Shown here piece after piece: positions 1 through 7,751 of a DNA stretch of 64,000 bases. The stretch is from NCBI GenBank assembly GCA_000620185.1, contig JHVO01000011.1, forward strand, positions 124,001-188,000, given 5' to 3'. Each line of letters starts with the position of its first letter. Within the stretch, counting starts at the first letter, position 1. The notes below the pieces were generated by a model that was given only the letters and a program-made list of their open reading frames with translations, did not search any database and had not been told where the DNA came from. Made by a program: the position numbers and the translations under genes. The stretch is from Geodermatophilaceae bacterium URHB0062 (GTDB lineage: Bacteria > Actinomycetota > Actinomycetes > Mycobacteriales > Geodermatophilaceae).

Positions 1-301
1 ACAGCAGCGGCCATGCCGCGTTGAGCGCCAGCTGGCCGCCGTACAGGGTGAGCGCGGGCCGCGACTCTCGGGGACCGGCGCGCCACACGAGCCAGGCCGA
101 GACGGCGTTCCCGGCGTAGAGGGCCGTCCACACCGGACCGAACGCCTCGTCCGGCGGGCGCCACGACGGACGGTCGAGCGACGGGTACCACGTGCGCACC
201 CCGGCAGCCGTGCCCGCGCCCCCGATGCCTGCGGCCGCGGCCACTGCGGCCAGCGACGTGGCGAGCGCCGCCGCGGAACGGGTGCGCGCGACGTCCGGCA
301 T
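1..301 (-). CDS. TspO/MBR family membrane protein, partial
   Basis: The gene is cut by the left window edge; about 100 N-terminal residues are present from an ATG at 301. The tryptophan-rich signature TWYPSLDRPSWRPP (residues 37-50) followed by FGPVWTALY (54-62) is diagnostic of the TspO/MBR family. These are five-helix membrane proteins that bind porphyrins and related ligands. LYGGQLALNAAWPLL (86-100) matches the next membrane helix. The first 35 residues are an Ala-rich hydrophobic helix. No ribosome-binding site is obvious upstream. Family assignment is firm; the physiological ligand is unknown here. Confidence 0.85.
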   Translation of the reverse strand, partial: MPDVARTRSAAALATSLAAVAAAAGIGGAGTAAGVRTWYPSLDRPSWRPPDEAFGPVWTALYAGNAVSAWLVWRAGPRESRPALTLYGGQLALNAAWPLL

Positions 302-392
302 GCGCGCATGCTCCCGCTTCCGCCGGCTCGCCACCAGGAGCCCGAGCCCCCCGGCCCTACGTTCCGCTGCCGGCCGGGATGCCGCGGACCGC

Positions 393-398
393 TACTGT
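393..398 (+). promoter_or_regulatory. Probable -10 element for the 430 gene
   Basis: TACTGT fits the TANNNT actinobacterial -10 pattern and lies 31 nt before the GTG start at 430. That leaves room for a short leader carrying the GGGAGG ribosome-binding site at 419-424. No convincing -35 was found. Confidence 0.4.
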
Positions 399-429
399 CC
401 GCAGCCAGGGTGATCCTTGGGAGGTCGCG

Positions 430-894
430 GTGTCGCAGGTCGTCGATTTCGAGAGCGTGTCCACGGTCGGGTTGGAGTCGTCACCGGTCGCCGACGCTCT
501 CGCCGGACTGCGGGCGAACGAGGCCCGCTACTACAAGAACAAGTTCGGCCACGTCTTCACAGTCGTCCCCGCGTCCGACGCTGCGGAGGTGGTCGAGTGG
601 GTGCACCGCATCCTGAAGGAGGAGCGCGACCTCGTCATCTCCTCCCGCCCGCTCGAGGCCACGACCTTCGAGGTCGACGGAACCCGGATGGCCTACGTCT
701 TCTACGAGTCCGGTCTGTCGATCAACGTGATGTACGGACTCACGGAGGGGATGAAGCGGGCGGTCGGGTTCAAGCTGTCCGACGGCATGGAGGTGCCGGA
801 GGAACTGGCGTCCCGCTTCAAGTTCGCGCGCCAGAAGTCGAAGCTGGCCGGCACCATCCGCGGAACCTTCTTCGTGATCAAGGGCGAGTACTGA
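430..894 (+). CDS. Conserved hypothetical protein, 154 aa
   Basis: I do not recognise a named family. The product is a soluble mixed alpha/beta protein with no signal peptide or membrane segment. A basic C-terminal stretch (FKFARQKSKLAG) precedes a short hydrophobic end (GTFFVIKGEY). I chose the GTG at 430 because GGGAGG lies 5 nt upstream; an in-frame ATG at 379 has no ribosome-binding site and would add 17 non-conserved-looking residues. It converges on the DUF1349 gene with only 5 nt between stops. Coding is supported by codon-position G+C bias and clean protein-like composition. Confidence 0.7.
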   Translation: MSQVVDFESVSTVGLESSPVADALAGLRANEARYYKNKFGHVFTVVPASDAAEVVEWVHRILKEERDLVISSRPLEATTFEVDGTRMAYVFYESGLSINVMYGLTEGMKRAVGFKLSDGMEVPEELASRFKFARQKSKLAGTIRGTFFVIKGEY

Positions 895-899
895 CGAAC

Positions 900-1484
900 T
901 CAGTGGAGGGCGGCGTCGGCCGGGCCGGTAGCCCACCGGCGGAAGCGGACGACGAGGCCGGCCCGGGTCGGGGCGCAGCAGTACGGGCCCGCCTCGACCG
1001 GGACGCCGACCGGGAAGGGGGCCACTCGGATCAGGCGGAACGGCTCGTCGTCGACCCGCGCACGCACGACCACCGCGTCCTCGGCACGGCTCGCGCGAAC
1101 GGTCACCCGGCGCCCGGCCCACTCGGGCACCGGCGCGACCGACCAGTCGGAGCGGCCCAGGGTGACGACGGCGCCGACCTGGAGCGCACCGTCGGAGACC
1201 TCGACGCCGGCCTTGAGCCACGTCTGCGCGTCGGCCCTCAGCACGAGCCCGGCCTGGTCGAACTGCTCGCCGAAGCCCGCGTCGAAGCCGACCTCGACCG
1301 CGCCGGGATCGGCCAGCGGGGCGAGCAGCGCGTGGGCGTCATCGTGTATGAAGCCGTAGGCCGTGTGCCGCCAGGCGTCGCTGCCCTCAGCGGCGGTGAC
1401 GAGCAGATCTGACCCCTCCTCCGAGACCGCGACCGGCGGAGTGGTCCACGTCCCGGCTGCCCAGACCAGCTGCTCCGTCCCCAT
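900..1484 (-). CDS. DUF1349 domain protein
   Basis: The 194-residue protein is a single DUF1349 domain, a concanavalin-like beta-sandwich fold. Supporting segments are WRHTAYGFIHDDAHALLAPL near residue 38, then FDAGFGEQFDQAGLVLRAD and TWLKAGVEVSDG, the usual order for this family (Gly/Asp/Gln-rich strand, DQAGLxxR, WxKxGxE). Its biochemical role is unknown. The gene lacks a Shine-Dalgarno sequence. Instead TAGCGT (complement of 1491-1496) ends 6 nt before the ATG, so a leaderless transcript is likely. Confidence 0.85.
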   Translation of the reverse strand: MGTEQLVWAAGTWTTPPVAVSEEGSDLLVTAAEGSDAWRHTAYGFIHDDAHALLAPLADPGAVEVGFDAGFGEQFDQAGLVLRADAQTWLKAGVEVSDGALQVGAVVTLGRSDWSVAPVPEWAGRRVTVRASRAEDAVVVRARVDDEPFRLIRVAPFPVGVPVEAGPYCCAPTRAGLVVRFRRWATGPADAALH

Positions 1485-1524
1485 GAGGTCACGCTAGGGG
1501 TGGCGTGCGGTGGGGTCACATCGA

Positions 1525-1614
1525 CCGACCCTCCGGATCGCCCAGGACCCCGCGGCCGACGACCTGCTCGGGCGCGACCCGCTCGCGCTGCTGGTCGGGA
1601 TGCTGCTCGACCAG
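1525..1614 (+). pseudogene. Relic of a second HhH-GPD repair gene (N-terminal fragment)
   Basis: Thirty codons here read PTLRIAQDPAADDLLGRDP and continue to GMLLDQ. They match 25 of 30 residues at the N-terminus of the intact HhH-GPD protein at 4400-4996. After the GMLLDQ motif the similarity stops abruptly and no helix-hairpin-helix part follows. The intact protein is 198 residues, so only about 15% survives. This is a decayed duplicate, not an expressed enzyme. Confidence 0.75.
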
Positions 1615-1805
1615 CACCTGCGTCAACGAAGGACTCACCTCCGAGGCTGGTGGGCTGCGGCCCGCGGTGCGGGTGCCTGTGTGCCGGTTCCGGGGCAGCT
1701 CCGGGCCTCCCCGGTCGTGCATGTGGCAGCGGCATGGGAGTGGCCCGCTCCTGTGGACGGCGCGGGCGGGTAGCGGTGCTCACCTGCGGCCTGCGGCGGA
1801 CTCCT

Positions 1806-2055
1806 TCAGTCGCCACTCGGTCGTGACCCGACGACCGCGGCGCTGCTGTCCGTTGTCTCCACGAGATCGACGTCGTCGAACCCGACGCCGGCGAACCGGT
1901 CGGCCACCCATCGCGCAGCCCGCGCGAATTCGGAGGGCGGGGACAGGCGGGCGTCGGCGACCGACGGGATGGCGACGAGTTCGGACAGCTCCTCGCGCGC
2001 CTGGGGCATCAGCTCGCCGACCGTGCGCGCAGGTGCTCGACGTCGCTCGTGGCAC
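1806..2055 (-). pseudogene. Relic of an M20-family dipeptidase (N-terminal fragment)
   Basis: The minus strand reads ELMPQAREELSELVAIPSV, then FARAARWVADRFAGVGFDDV and VVGSRP. That is the ordered N-terminus of M20 metallopeptidases of the dipeptidase type, normally about 450 residues. The frame hits a stop just after VVGSRP, before the metal-binding HxD motif. Upstream, VEHLRA lies in a neighbouring frame, indicating a one-base frameshift near 2020. Both features show a non-functional remnant. The family call is from recalled N-terminal motifs only. Confidence 0.6.
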
Positions 2056-2064
2056 CCGGCCGGT

Positions 2065-2902
2065 TCAGGCAGGCATCATCGGCTCGAACGGCTGGATGTC
2101 CTGGAAGCCCCGCCGGACGAGCGCCCACGACCCCTCCGGGACCTCGTTCCAGGCGCCGGGGAGGTCCCGCAGTGGCTCCGAGACGATGAACCGCGTGTCG
2201 TCCCCCAGCCGGTCGAGGTCGTCTACCTCGGGATACAGCCGGCGCACCTGGGAGACGTCGGTCGAGTAGTAGAGCGAGCTCGTGGCCTTCTCGCTGGAGT
2301 AGCGGAACACCCAGATCGACTCGCCGTCAGTCGTCGCCACGGTCATGTGTACCGGGTACTCGACGCCGGCCGACGTCCTCGACGAAGCCGACGGCGCGGG
2401 CGACCGCGGCCGGTGGGTCGTCGGTCAGGCCGAAGGTGAGGGCGAGGAAGAACAGGGTCTCCGTGTCGGTGGAGCCTGTGATGTCCGGGAACAGCGACGC
2501 GTCCACAGCGGTGAGGAGGTCGTGCTTGACCTCGTGGAAGCCGGCGAGCGACCCGTTGTGCATCCACAACCACTGCCCGTACCGGAACGGGTGGCAGTTG
2601 CTGCGCTGGACCGGGGTCCCGCTCGAGGCGCGCACGTGCGCGAACAGCAGGGGCGTGCGGATCACGGTGGCCACCTCGCGCAGGTTCTCGTCGTTCCAGG
2701 CGGGATGGGTGCTCTTGAAGACCACCGGCGTGGCTCCGTTGCCGTCGCCGTTGCCGTACCAACCGATGCCGAAACCGTCACCGTTCGTGGTGAACCCCGT
2801 GAGCTGGGCGTGCAAACTCTGGTCGATGATCGAGTGCTGGGGCCGGAAAAGCAGGTCGTGGGCAAGGATCGGTTCGCCCAAATAGGCCATCCACCTGCAC
2901 AT
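2065..2902 (-). pseudogene. Class II glutamine amidotransferase, frameshifted
   Basis: Reading starts at the ATG at 2902 with MCRWMAYLGEP, where Cys2 is the N-terminal nucleophile of class II amidotransferases. Family motifs follow: TNGDGFGIGWYG, FAHVRASSGTPVQRSNCHPF, WLWMHNGSLAGF and GSTDTETLFFLALTFG. At about 2360-2370 the frame breaks after GFVEDVGRR and runs to a stop at 2327. The C-terminal third continues in another frame (VEYPVHMTVATTDGE to PFEPMMPA, stop at 2065). The joined product would be about 275 residues, normal for this YafJ/EgtC-like family. Either a real inactivating frameshift or a sequence error explains it. Confidence 0.8.
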
Positions 2903-3030
2903 CGCCACCACGCCCTCATCCGGGATCCGGCACCCGGACTGTCAATCCACCAGGCTGTAGCGGCTGCGACGTCACCCGGCACGGATGACCCCGGCTGCCC
3001 ACGCTCCGACCGGCAGCTGTTCCTCGGTGG

Positions 3031-3906
3031 TCATCCCTCCTGTGGGTCGTACCGGCGACGCAGGTCGGCGAGTACCTCGAGGTCGAGCATCCGGCCGCCG
3101 TTGATCCGGTTGTCGTAGTTCTCGCTCCCCAGGAACAGTTCCCACCGCTTCCGGGCGGCCGCGTCCCAGGTGCCGTCCGTCGGCTCCCCGGGGAACTTGC
3201 GGACCGCCATGAGGCCCTCCAGCTCGAGAGCGAGCTCAGGTCCGATGGGGACGAGCTGCGACGGCTCGCTGGGGAAGTAGGAGAGCCGGTGCATGGCGTA
3301 GCACCGGACGAGCTCGTCGATCGGGTGGGCGTGGTCGTACACCGAGATCACGACGTGGCGGTCGTCGAGCGACCCGTAGCCACCGTCCGGCCGCAGCACC
3401 AGCAGAGCGGCGGACTGCTGGCCCCGGATGTCACCGCCGGCTGCCTCGCCCGACTGGAGAGCGGCCATCAACCGTTCGGCGAGAGGGCCCCCGGAGCCCT
3501 CGAAGGTCGAGACCATCCGGTGGACGACGGCACTGCTCATCAGCCCGTTCCCGAGCGCCACGCAGTGGCGGCCCTCACTGCTGCCGGCCCAGCCGTCCCA
3601 CGTGAGCACTTCGGCACCTGTGTGAGCCGCGACGCGGCCACGACGGTCGACCAGCGCGAACTGCCGTTTGTCCCGATCCGCGTCGTCGTTGAGCAGGACG
3701 TCGACCGCCTGTCCGGGGGTGGCGCCGCACTTCAGGAGCATCAGTCCCGCCGAACCGTGCCGAGGGTTCGCGAACGCCTGCGTCGCGACGGCGCCGACCT
3801 CGGCTTCGCCGTACGGGACGAGACTGCCCACCCCCGGGAACTTGGACTGGACGGCCACGCCGAGGTCACCGTTGGCCGCGTCCCAGCCGAGGATCGAGTA
3901 CGTCAC
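3031..3906 (-). CDS. DUF1028 domain protein
   Basis: The 291-residue product begins VTYSILGWDAANGDLGVAVQ and contains AVATQAFANPRHGSAGL and AEVLTWDGWAGSS. HCVALGNGLMSSAVV follows, all ordered as in DUF1028, a family with an Ntn-hydrolase-like fold and no settled reaction. The GTG at 3906 is preferred because GAGGAGG lies about 6 nt upstream and family members start with a similar segment. The frame stays open further upstream to 4089 and there encodes a hydrophobic helix (WFRLFLGVLVLVCGLDVL). I treat that as non-coding or part of another gene. Confidence 0.85.
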   Translation of the reverse strand: MTYSILGWDAANGDLGVAVQSKFPGVGSLVPYGEAEVGAVATQAFANPRHGSAGLMLLKCGATPGQAVDVLLNDDADRDKRQFALVDRRGRVAAHTGAEVLTWDGWAGSSEGRHCVALGNGLMSSAVVHRMVSTFEGSGGPLAERLMAALQSGEAAGGDIRGQQSAALLVLRPDGGYGSLDDRHVVISVYDHAHPIDELVRCYAMHRLSYFPSEPSQLVPIGPELALELEGLMAVRKFPGEPTDGTWDAAARKRWELFLGSENYDNRINGGRMLDLEVLADLRRRYDPQEG

Positions 3907-4399
3907 CGTCGGCCTCCTCTCGCAGGGACGGCCCGGATGACGCCGACCGAGCGGGCGGCCGGAAAGCACGTCGAGGCCGCACACGAGGACCAAGACGCCG
4001 AGGAACAGGCGGAACCAGCCCAGGCGGTGTACTGGGTCTCCGGCAGCAGGCCGCTCGGGGGGTGTTCCGCGTCCCGGAGCCAGGTACAAGGATCCGCATG
4101 GCGCCGGGATGAGCTCAGATCGGTCATCGCAGTTCCTCGGTCAGGACCGAGCGGGTCCGTCGCCCGCCCGGTTGCACCGTCCACCCGCTCACGGGCGGCG
4201 GCGTCACTCCATACAGGTGATCCGGGGCGCCGGTGTCGGCAACGCCGACTCACACCAGTCGAATACGAGACGCTCACCTCGCCGCCTCCCCGAGCTCGCA
4301 GTCGATGAGCTGGGGGTGGAGCGCGGCCGGACGTGCACGACATCCGTGGAGAGGCGGTCGTGCCGGCGGATGATCGCGCCTGGACCGCCCTACGGCAGC
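3907..4399. other. Gene-poor interval between divergent genes
   Basis: About 490 bp separate the DUF1028 gene (minus) from the HhH-GPD gene (plus). The only protein-like signal is the minus-strand helix described under DUF1028. I see no RNA gene, repeat or strong promoter. Confidence 0.4.
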
Positions 4400-4996
4400 A
4401 TGTCCGGTGTGCCGACACTCCGCATCGCCCAGGACGCCGCCGCCGACGAGCTGCTGAGCCGCGACCCGCTCGCCCTCGTCATTGGCATGCTGCTCGACCA
4501 GCAGTTCCCGATGGAGCGCGCGTTCGGCTCGCCACGGCTGCTCGCCGACCGCCTCGGCGTCGAGACGTTGTCGGCGGCCGATCTCGCCGACGCCGACCCC
4601 GAGCACCTGGTCACGGTCTTCAAGGGACCGCCGGCCCTGCACCGGTACCCGGGGTCGATGGCGGCCCGTACCCAGGAGCTGTGCCGCCTGCTCGTGGAGC
4701 GCTACGGCGGCCGGGCCGAGGGCCTGTGGTCGGACGCGCCCGACGGTGCCACCCTCCTGCGCCGCCTCGGCGAGCTGCCCGGCTTCGGCGCGCAGAAGTC
4801 GAAGATCTTCCTCGCCCTGCTCGGCAAGCAGTACGGCGTCACGCCGACCGGGTGGCGGGAGGCGGCCGGCGACTACGGCACCGAGGGCTCGCACCGCTCG
4901 GTCGCCGACATCACGGGACCGGAGTCGCTGGCCGAGGTCCGGCGGTTCAAGCAGGAGCAGAAGCAGGCGGCCAAGGAGCGCGCGGCGGCGACCTGA
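4400..4996 (+). CDS. HhH-GPD family base-excision repair protein
   Basis: The 198-residue protein starts MSGVPTLRIAQDAAADELL and carries the helix-hairpin-helix element LGELPGFGAQKSKIFLALLG at about residues 124-143. It belongs to an actinobacterial HhH-GPD subgroup (TIGR03252 type) without an iron-sulfur cluster. The family repairs damaged or mismatched bases in DNA, but this subgroup is uncharacterised. The usual catalytic Lys is not evident, and the Asp of the GPD motif is ambiguous within TGWREAAGDYG. The C-terminus is Lys/Gln/Ala-rich. A decayed partial copy lies at 1525-1614. The start ATG has no good ribosome-binding site. Confidence 0.8.
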   Translation: MSGVPTLRIAQDAAADELLSRDPLALVIGMLLDQQFPMERAFGSPRLLADRLGVETLSAADLADADPEHLVTVFKGPPALHRYPGSMAARTQELCRLLVERYGGRAEGLWSDAPDGATLLRRLGELPGFGAQKSKIFLALLGKQYGVTPTGWREAAGDYGTEGSHRSVADITGPESLAEVRRFKQEQKQAAKERAAAT

Positions 4997-5116
4997 CGGG
5001 CCCGTCGATCGCCGGAGGAGGGTGGCTGCATCGCCGCGCGAGCGGTGGCACCATGGGGCGCGGACCGGGGGAGGACCGGGGCGGTCCCCGGGCGCAACCG
5101 GACGGCGGAGGGATGG

Positions 5117-5455
5117 ATGCCCGTGGCCGAGAGTGCGCAGTTCCCGCGACCCCGGCGAGCCGAGCCGGTGTTGATCACCGAGGCGCAGCCCAGCCAGGCC
5201 GAACAGCACGCCCACCGGATGAAGCGGTACGCGCTCACGATGGGCATCCGGCTCGTCTGCCTGGTTCTCGCCGCCGTCTTCTACAAGATCGTCTGGCTGA
5301 TGCTCATCCTCGCGATCCTCGGCACGGTGCTGCCCTGGATCGCCGTCGTCATGGCCAACGACGGGCCGCCGAAGAAGCGCGTGCACGTCAACCGCTACGA
5401 CGCACGGCCCGACCGGGTGCTGGAGAGCCGCCCGGTCCACGTCATCGACGGCTGA
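5117..5455 (+). CDS. DUF3099 small membrane protein
   Basis: The 112-residue product has a polar N-terminus and a VLITEAQPSQAEQ segment. Two hydrophobic helices follow, LTMGIRLVCLVLAAVFYK and LMLILAILGTVLPWIAVVM, then a basic tail (DGPPKKRVHV). This is the layout of DUF3099 proteins, small actinobacterial inner-membrane proteins of unknown role. The ATG at 5117 was chosen because GGAGGG lies just upstream; an in-frame ATG at 5045 has none. It converges with psuK, whose stop is 11 nt away. Confidence 0.8.
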   Translation: MPVAESAQFPRPRRAEPVLITEAQPSQAEQHAHRMKRYALTMGIRLVCLVLAAVFYKIVWLMLILAILGTVLPWIAVVMANDGPPKKRVHVNRYDARPDRVLESRPVHVIDG

Positions 5456-5466
5456 CCCGGCAGACC

Positions 5467-6342
5467 TCAGCGCGCGCCCGGGCGACGGACCACGTCGGCC
5501 GCCCGTGCCAGGCCCGCGTCGAGCGCGTCCACCGGGTCGACGGATCGATCACCCAGCCAGGCGGCCAGCAGTCCGGACGCGAACGCGTCCCCGGCTCCGG
5601 TGGTGTCGACGACGACGGTCGGGTGCGCCGGCCGGTGCACCAGCCCGCCCGCCGAGGCCCACAGTGCGCCCTCGGCGCCGAGGCTGATCGCCACGACCTC
5701 GTGCCGGGCGGCCAGCGCGCCGGCGGCGTCGGCCACGTCGGCGCACCCGGTCAGCAGCCGGGCCTCGTCGGCATTGGGCAGGAGCACCGTGGCCACCGCC
5801 GTGTCGGCCAGCCACCGGTCGACGCCGTACCGCGCGAGCGGGCCGGTGGAGGCGGGATCCACCGACAGCGTGGCACCGGCGCGGACGGCGGCGGCGAGGG
5901 CCGCGATCCCGGCCGCGCGCGGGCCCGTGTCGAGCAGCGTGTAGCCGGACAGGTGCAGGTGACCGCCGGGTGCCGGTGGCGGCACGTCGTCCGGACGCAG
6001 GTCGAGGTTCGCCCCGCGGTCGGCCAGCATGCTTCGCTGCCCGTCGGGCTCCACGAGGCTGATCACCGTGCCCGTCGGCGATCCGGGCACCACGCGGACG
6101 GCCGGCCGGACCCCGGCGGCGGTCAGCTCCGCGACCAGCGCGGCCCCGGCCGCGTCGTCCCCCACGCACCCGGCCAGGACGACGGGTACGCCGAGCTGCG
6201 CCAGGTGGACCGCGACGTTGGCGCCCGCGCCGCCGCCCCGGCTCCGGATCGACGCGGGGCGGTCGGACCCGGGAGCGGGGACGCCGTCCAGCACGGCCAC
6301 GACGTCGGTGGCGACGTCCCCGACGACGACGACCGGCCGCAC
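5467..6342 (-). CDS. psuK: PfkB-family kinase, probable pseudouridine kinase
   Basis: The 291-residue protein has the PfkB/ribokinase fold. The N-terminal segment is VVVVGDVATDVVAVLDGVP, the substrate motif is RGGGAGANVAVHLAQLG, and the second signature DTTGAGDAFASGLLA (about residues 247-261) holds the catalytic Asp. It starts 7 nt after the psuG stop, so the two are co-transcribed. PsuK phosphorylates pseudouridine and PsuG splits the 5'-phosphate to uracil and ribose 5-phosphate. The specific substrate is inferred from this pairing; the sequence alone supports only a PfkB sugar/nucleoside kinase. Confidence 0.75.
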   Translation of the reverse strand: MRPVVVVGDVATDVVAVLDGVPAPGSDRPASIRSRGGGAGANVAVHLAQLGVPVVLAGCVGDDAAGAALVAELTAAGVRPAVRVVPGSPTGTVISLVEPDGQRSMLADRGANLDLRPDDVPPPAPGGHLHLSGYTLLDTGPRAAGIAALAAAVRAGATLSVDPASTGPLARYGVDRWLADTAVATVLLPNADEARLLTGCADVADAAGALAARHEVVAISLGAEGALWASAGGLVHRPAHPTVVVDTTGAGDAFASGLLAAWLGDRSVDPVDALDAGLARAADVVRRPGAR

Positions 6343-6349
6343 GACGGGG

Positions 6350-7288
6350 TCAGCCTTCGCGGGCCGCGAGCGCGGCGGCGATCCGGCCGGCGAGCTCGGC
6401 GTTGCGCAGCACCAGACGGACGTTGACCGCCAGGGTCGCGCCCTCGCTGGCCCGGTGCAGGTGGTCGAGCACGAACGGCGTGACCGCCTTGCCGCGCACC
6501 CCGGCGGCCTCCGCTGCGCGGAGCGCGTCGGCGATCACGCGGTCGTGCAGCCGGGGGTCGAGCTGCTCGTCGGGCGGGAGCGGTTGGGCGACCATCACGG
6601 CGCCCGGGGCGAGCTCGCGGCGGGCGGCGAAGACGGCGGCGGCCTGCTCCGCGTCGTCCACGGACCAGTCGACGGTCGAGCCGGAGTCGGCCACGTAGAA
6701 GCCGGGGAACGTCGTCGTCCGGTAGCCGACGACGGTGACCGACAGCGACTCCAGGCGCTCGAGCGTGGCGGGCACGTCGAGGATCGACTTCACCCCGGCG
6801 CAGACCACGACGAGCGACGTCCGCGAGAGTGCCGTCAGGTCGGCGGACTCGTCGAAGGTCTCGGCCGCATGCCGGTGCACGCCCCCCAGGCCACCGGTCG
6901 CGAACACACCGATGCCGGCGGCCGCGGCGAGCAGGGCGGTGCTGGACACCGTCGTCGCACCGCTGAGGCTCAGGGCGGCGGCCACGGGCAGGTCGCGGAC
7001 CCCCAGCTTGGCGAGGTCCGGATCGCCGCAGACGCGGTCGACCTCCGCGGCGGTCAGCCCGACGTGCGGCACGCCGTCGAGGACGGCGATCGTGGCCGGG
7101 ACGGCGCCACCGGCACGGACGGCGGCCTCGACGTCGTCGGCCGCGGCGCGGTTGTCGGGCCGGGGGAGGCCGTGGGCGAGCAGCGTGCTCTCCAGCGCCA
7201 CGACCGGCCGGCCGGCGCTCAGCGCCTCGGCGACCTCGGGCGACAGCGTCGGGGTCGGGCGGTGGGCGGAGCGCCGGTCGGGGGACAC
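6350..7288 (-). CDS. psuG: Pseudouridine-5'-phosphate glycosidase
   Basis: The 312-residue protein shows the PsuG order: VVALESTLLAHGLPRPDN near the N-terminus, VLDGVPHVGLTAAEVDR, FATGGLGGVHRHA, and VVCAGVKSILDVPATLERLE with the active-site Lys of the CAGVKSILD motif. It cleaves the C-C glycosidic bond of pseudouridine 5'-phosphate in the cytoplasm. The GTG at 7288 is preceded by CATGAT (complement of 7295-7300) with a 6-nt gap, so the operon transcript may be leaderless. Longer in-frame starts run into the divergent DUF3039 gene and lack homology. Confidence 0.88.
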   Translation of the reverse strand: MSPDRRSAHRPTPTLSPEVAEALSAGRPVVALESTLLAHGLPRPDNRAAADDVEAAVRAGGAVPATIAVLDGVPHVGLTAAEVDRVCGDPDLAKLGVRDLPVAAALSLSGATTVSSTALLAAAAGIGVFATGGLGGVHRHAAETFDESADLTALSRTSLVVVCAGVKSILDVPATLERLESLSVTVVGYRTTTFPGFYVADSGSTVDWSVDDAEQAAAVFAARRELAPGAVMVAQPLPPDEQLDPRLHDRVIADALRAAEAAGVRGKAVTPFVLDHLHRASEGATLAVNVRLVLRNAELAGRIAAALAAREG

Positions 7289-7385
7289 CCTGTCATCATG
7301 GTGGGCGGGTACGACCGAGCCGCGAACCCCCTCGGGGGTCGCCCGGCAGCCGCCTGACCAGCCGCCGACCAGGGAGCGCCAGACC

Positions 7386-7616
7386 ATGAGCAGCACCGAG
7401 ATCCTCGAGCGGCCGGACGTCCGCGACTCCGAGACCGACAAGAGCGACGACGTCTTCCACTACGTCCGCAAGGACAAGATCGCCGAGAGCGCCGTGATGG
7501 GCACGATGGTGCAGGCGCTGTGCGGCGAGGTCTTCCCGGTGACCAAGAGCCCGAAGCCCGGCAGCCCGGTGTGCCCGGCCTGCAAGGAGATCTACGAGCA
7601 GCTCAAGAAGGAGTGA
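7386..7616 (+). CDS. DUF3039 domain protein
   Basis: The 76-residue acidic protein has a variable N-terminus (MSSTEILERPDVRDSETDK). The DUF3039 core follows: VRKDKIAESAVMGTMVQALCG and SPVCPACKEIYEQLKK. Three Cys (one in QALCG, two in CPAC) could bind zinc. The function is unknown; the family is conserved in actinobacteria. It is transcribed divergently from psuG and ends before a hairpin at 7633-7674. Confidence 0.88.
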   Translation: MSSTEILERPDVRDSETDKSDDVFHYVRKDKIAESAVMGTMVQALCGEVFPVTKSPKPGSPVCPACKEIYEQLKKE

Positions 7617-7632
7617 CGCACGCGTAGGGGCC

Positions 7633-7674
7633 GTCGTTCCGAGTGGGCCCCGAAGGGGTCCGCGCAGGAACGAC
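7633..7674. terminator. Hairpin between convergent genes
   Basis: GTCGTTCC (7633-7640) pairs with GGAACGAC (7667-7674), and an inner GGCCCC/GGGGTC helix extends it. It lies between the convergent DUF3039 and BrkB genes and could end transcription from both sides. There is no U-tract. Confidence 0.5.
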
Positions 7675-7751
7675 TCAGCGGCTCAGCGAAGGCCGGGACG
7701 GTACCTGGCCGCGGTGGAGGCCGGTAGGCCGACGATCAACCCAGCCCGCGA

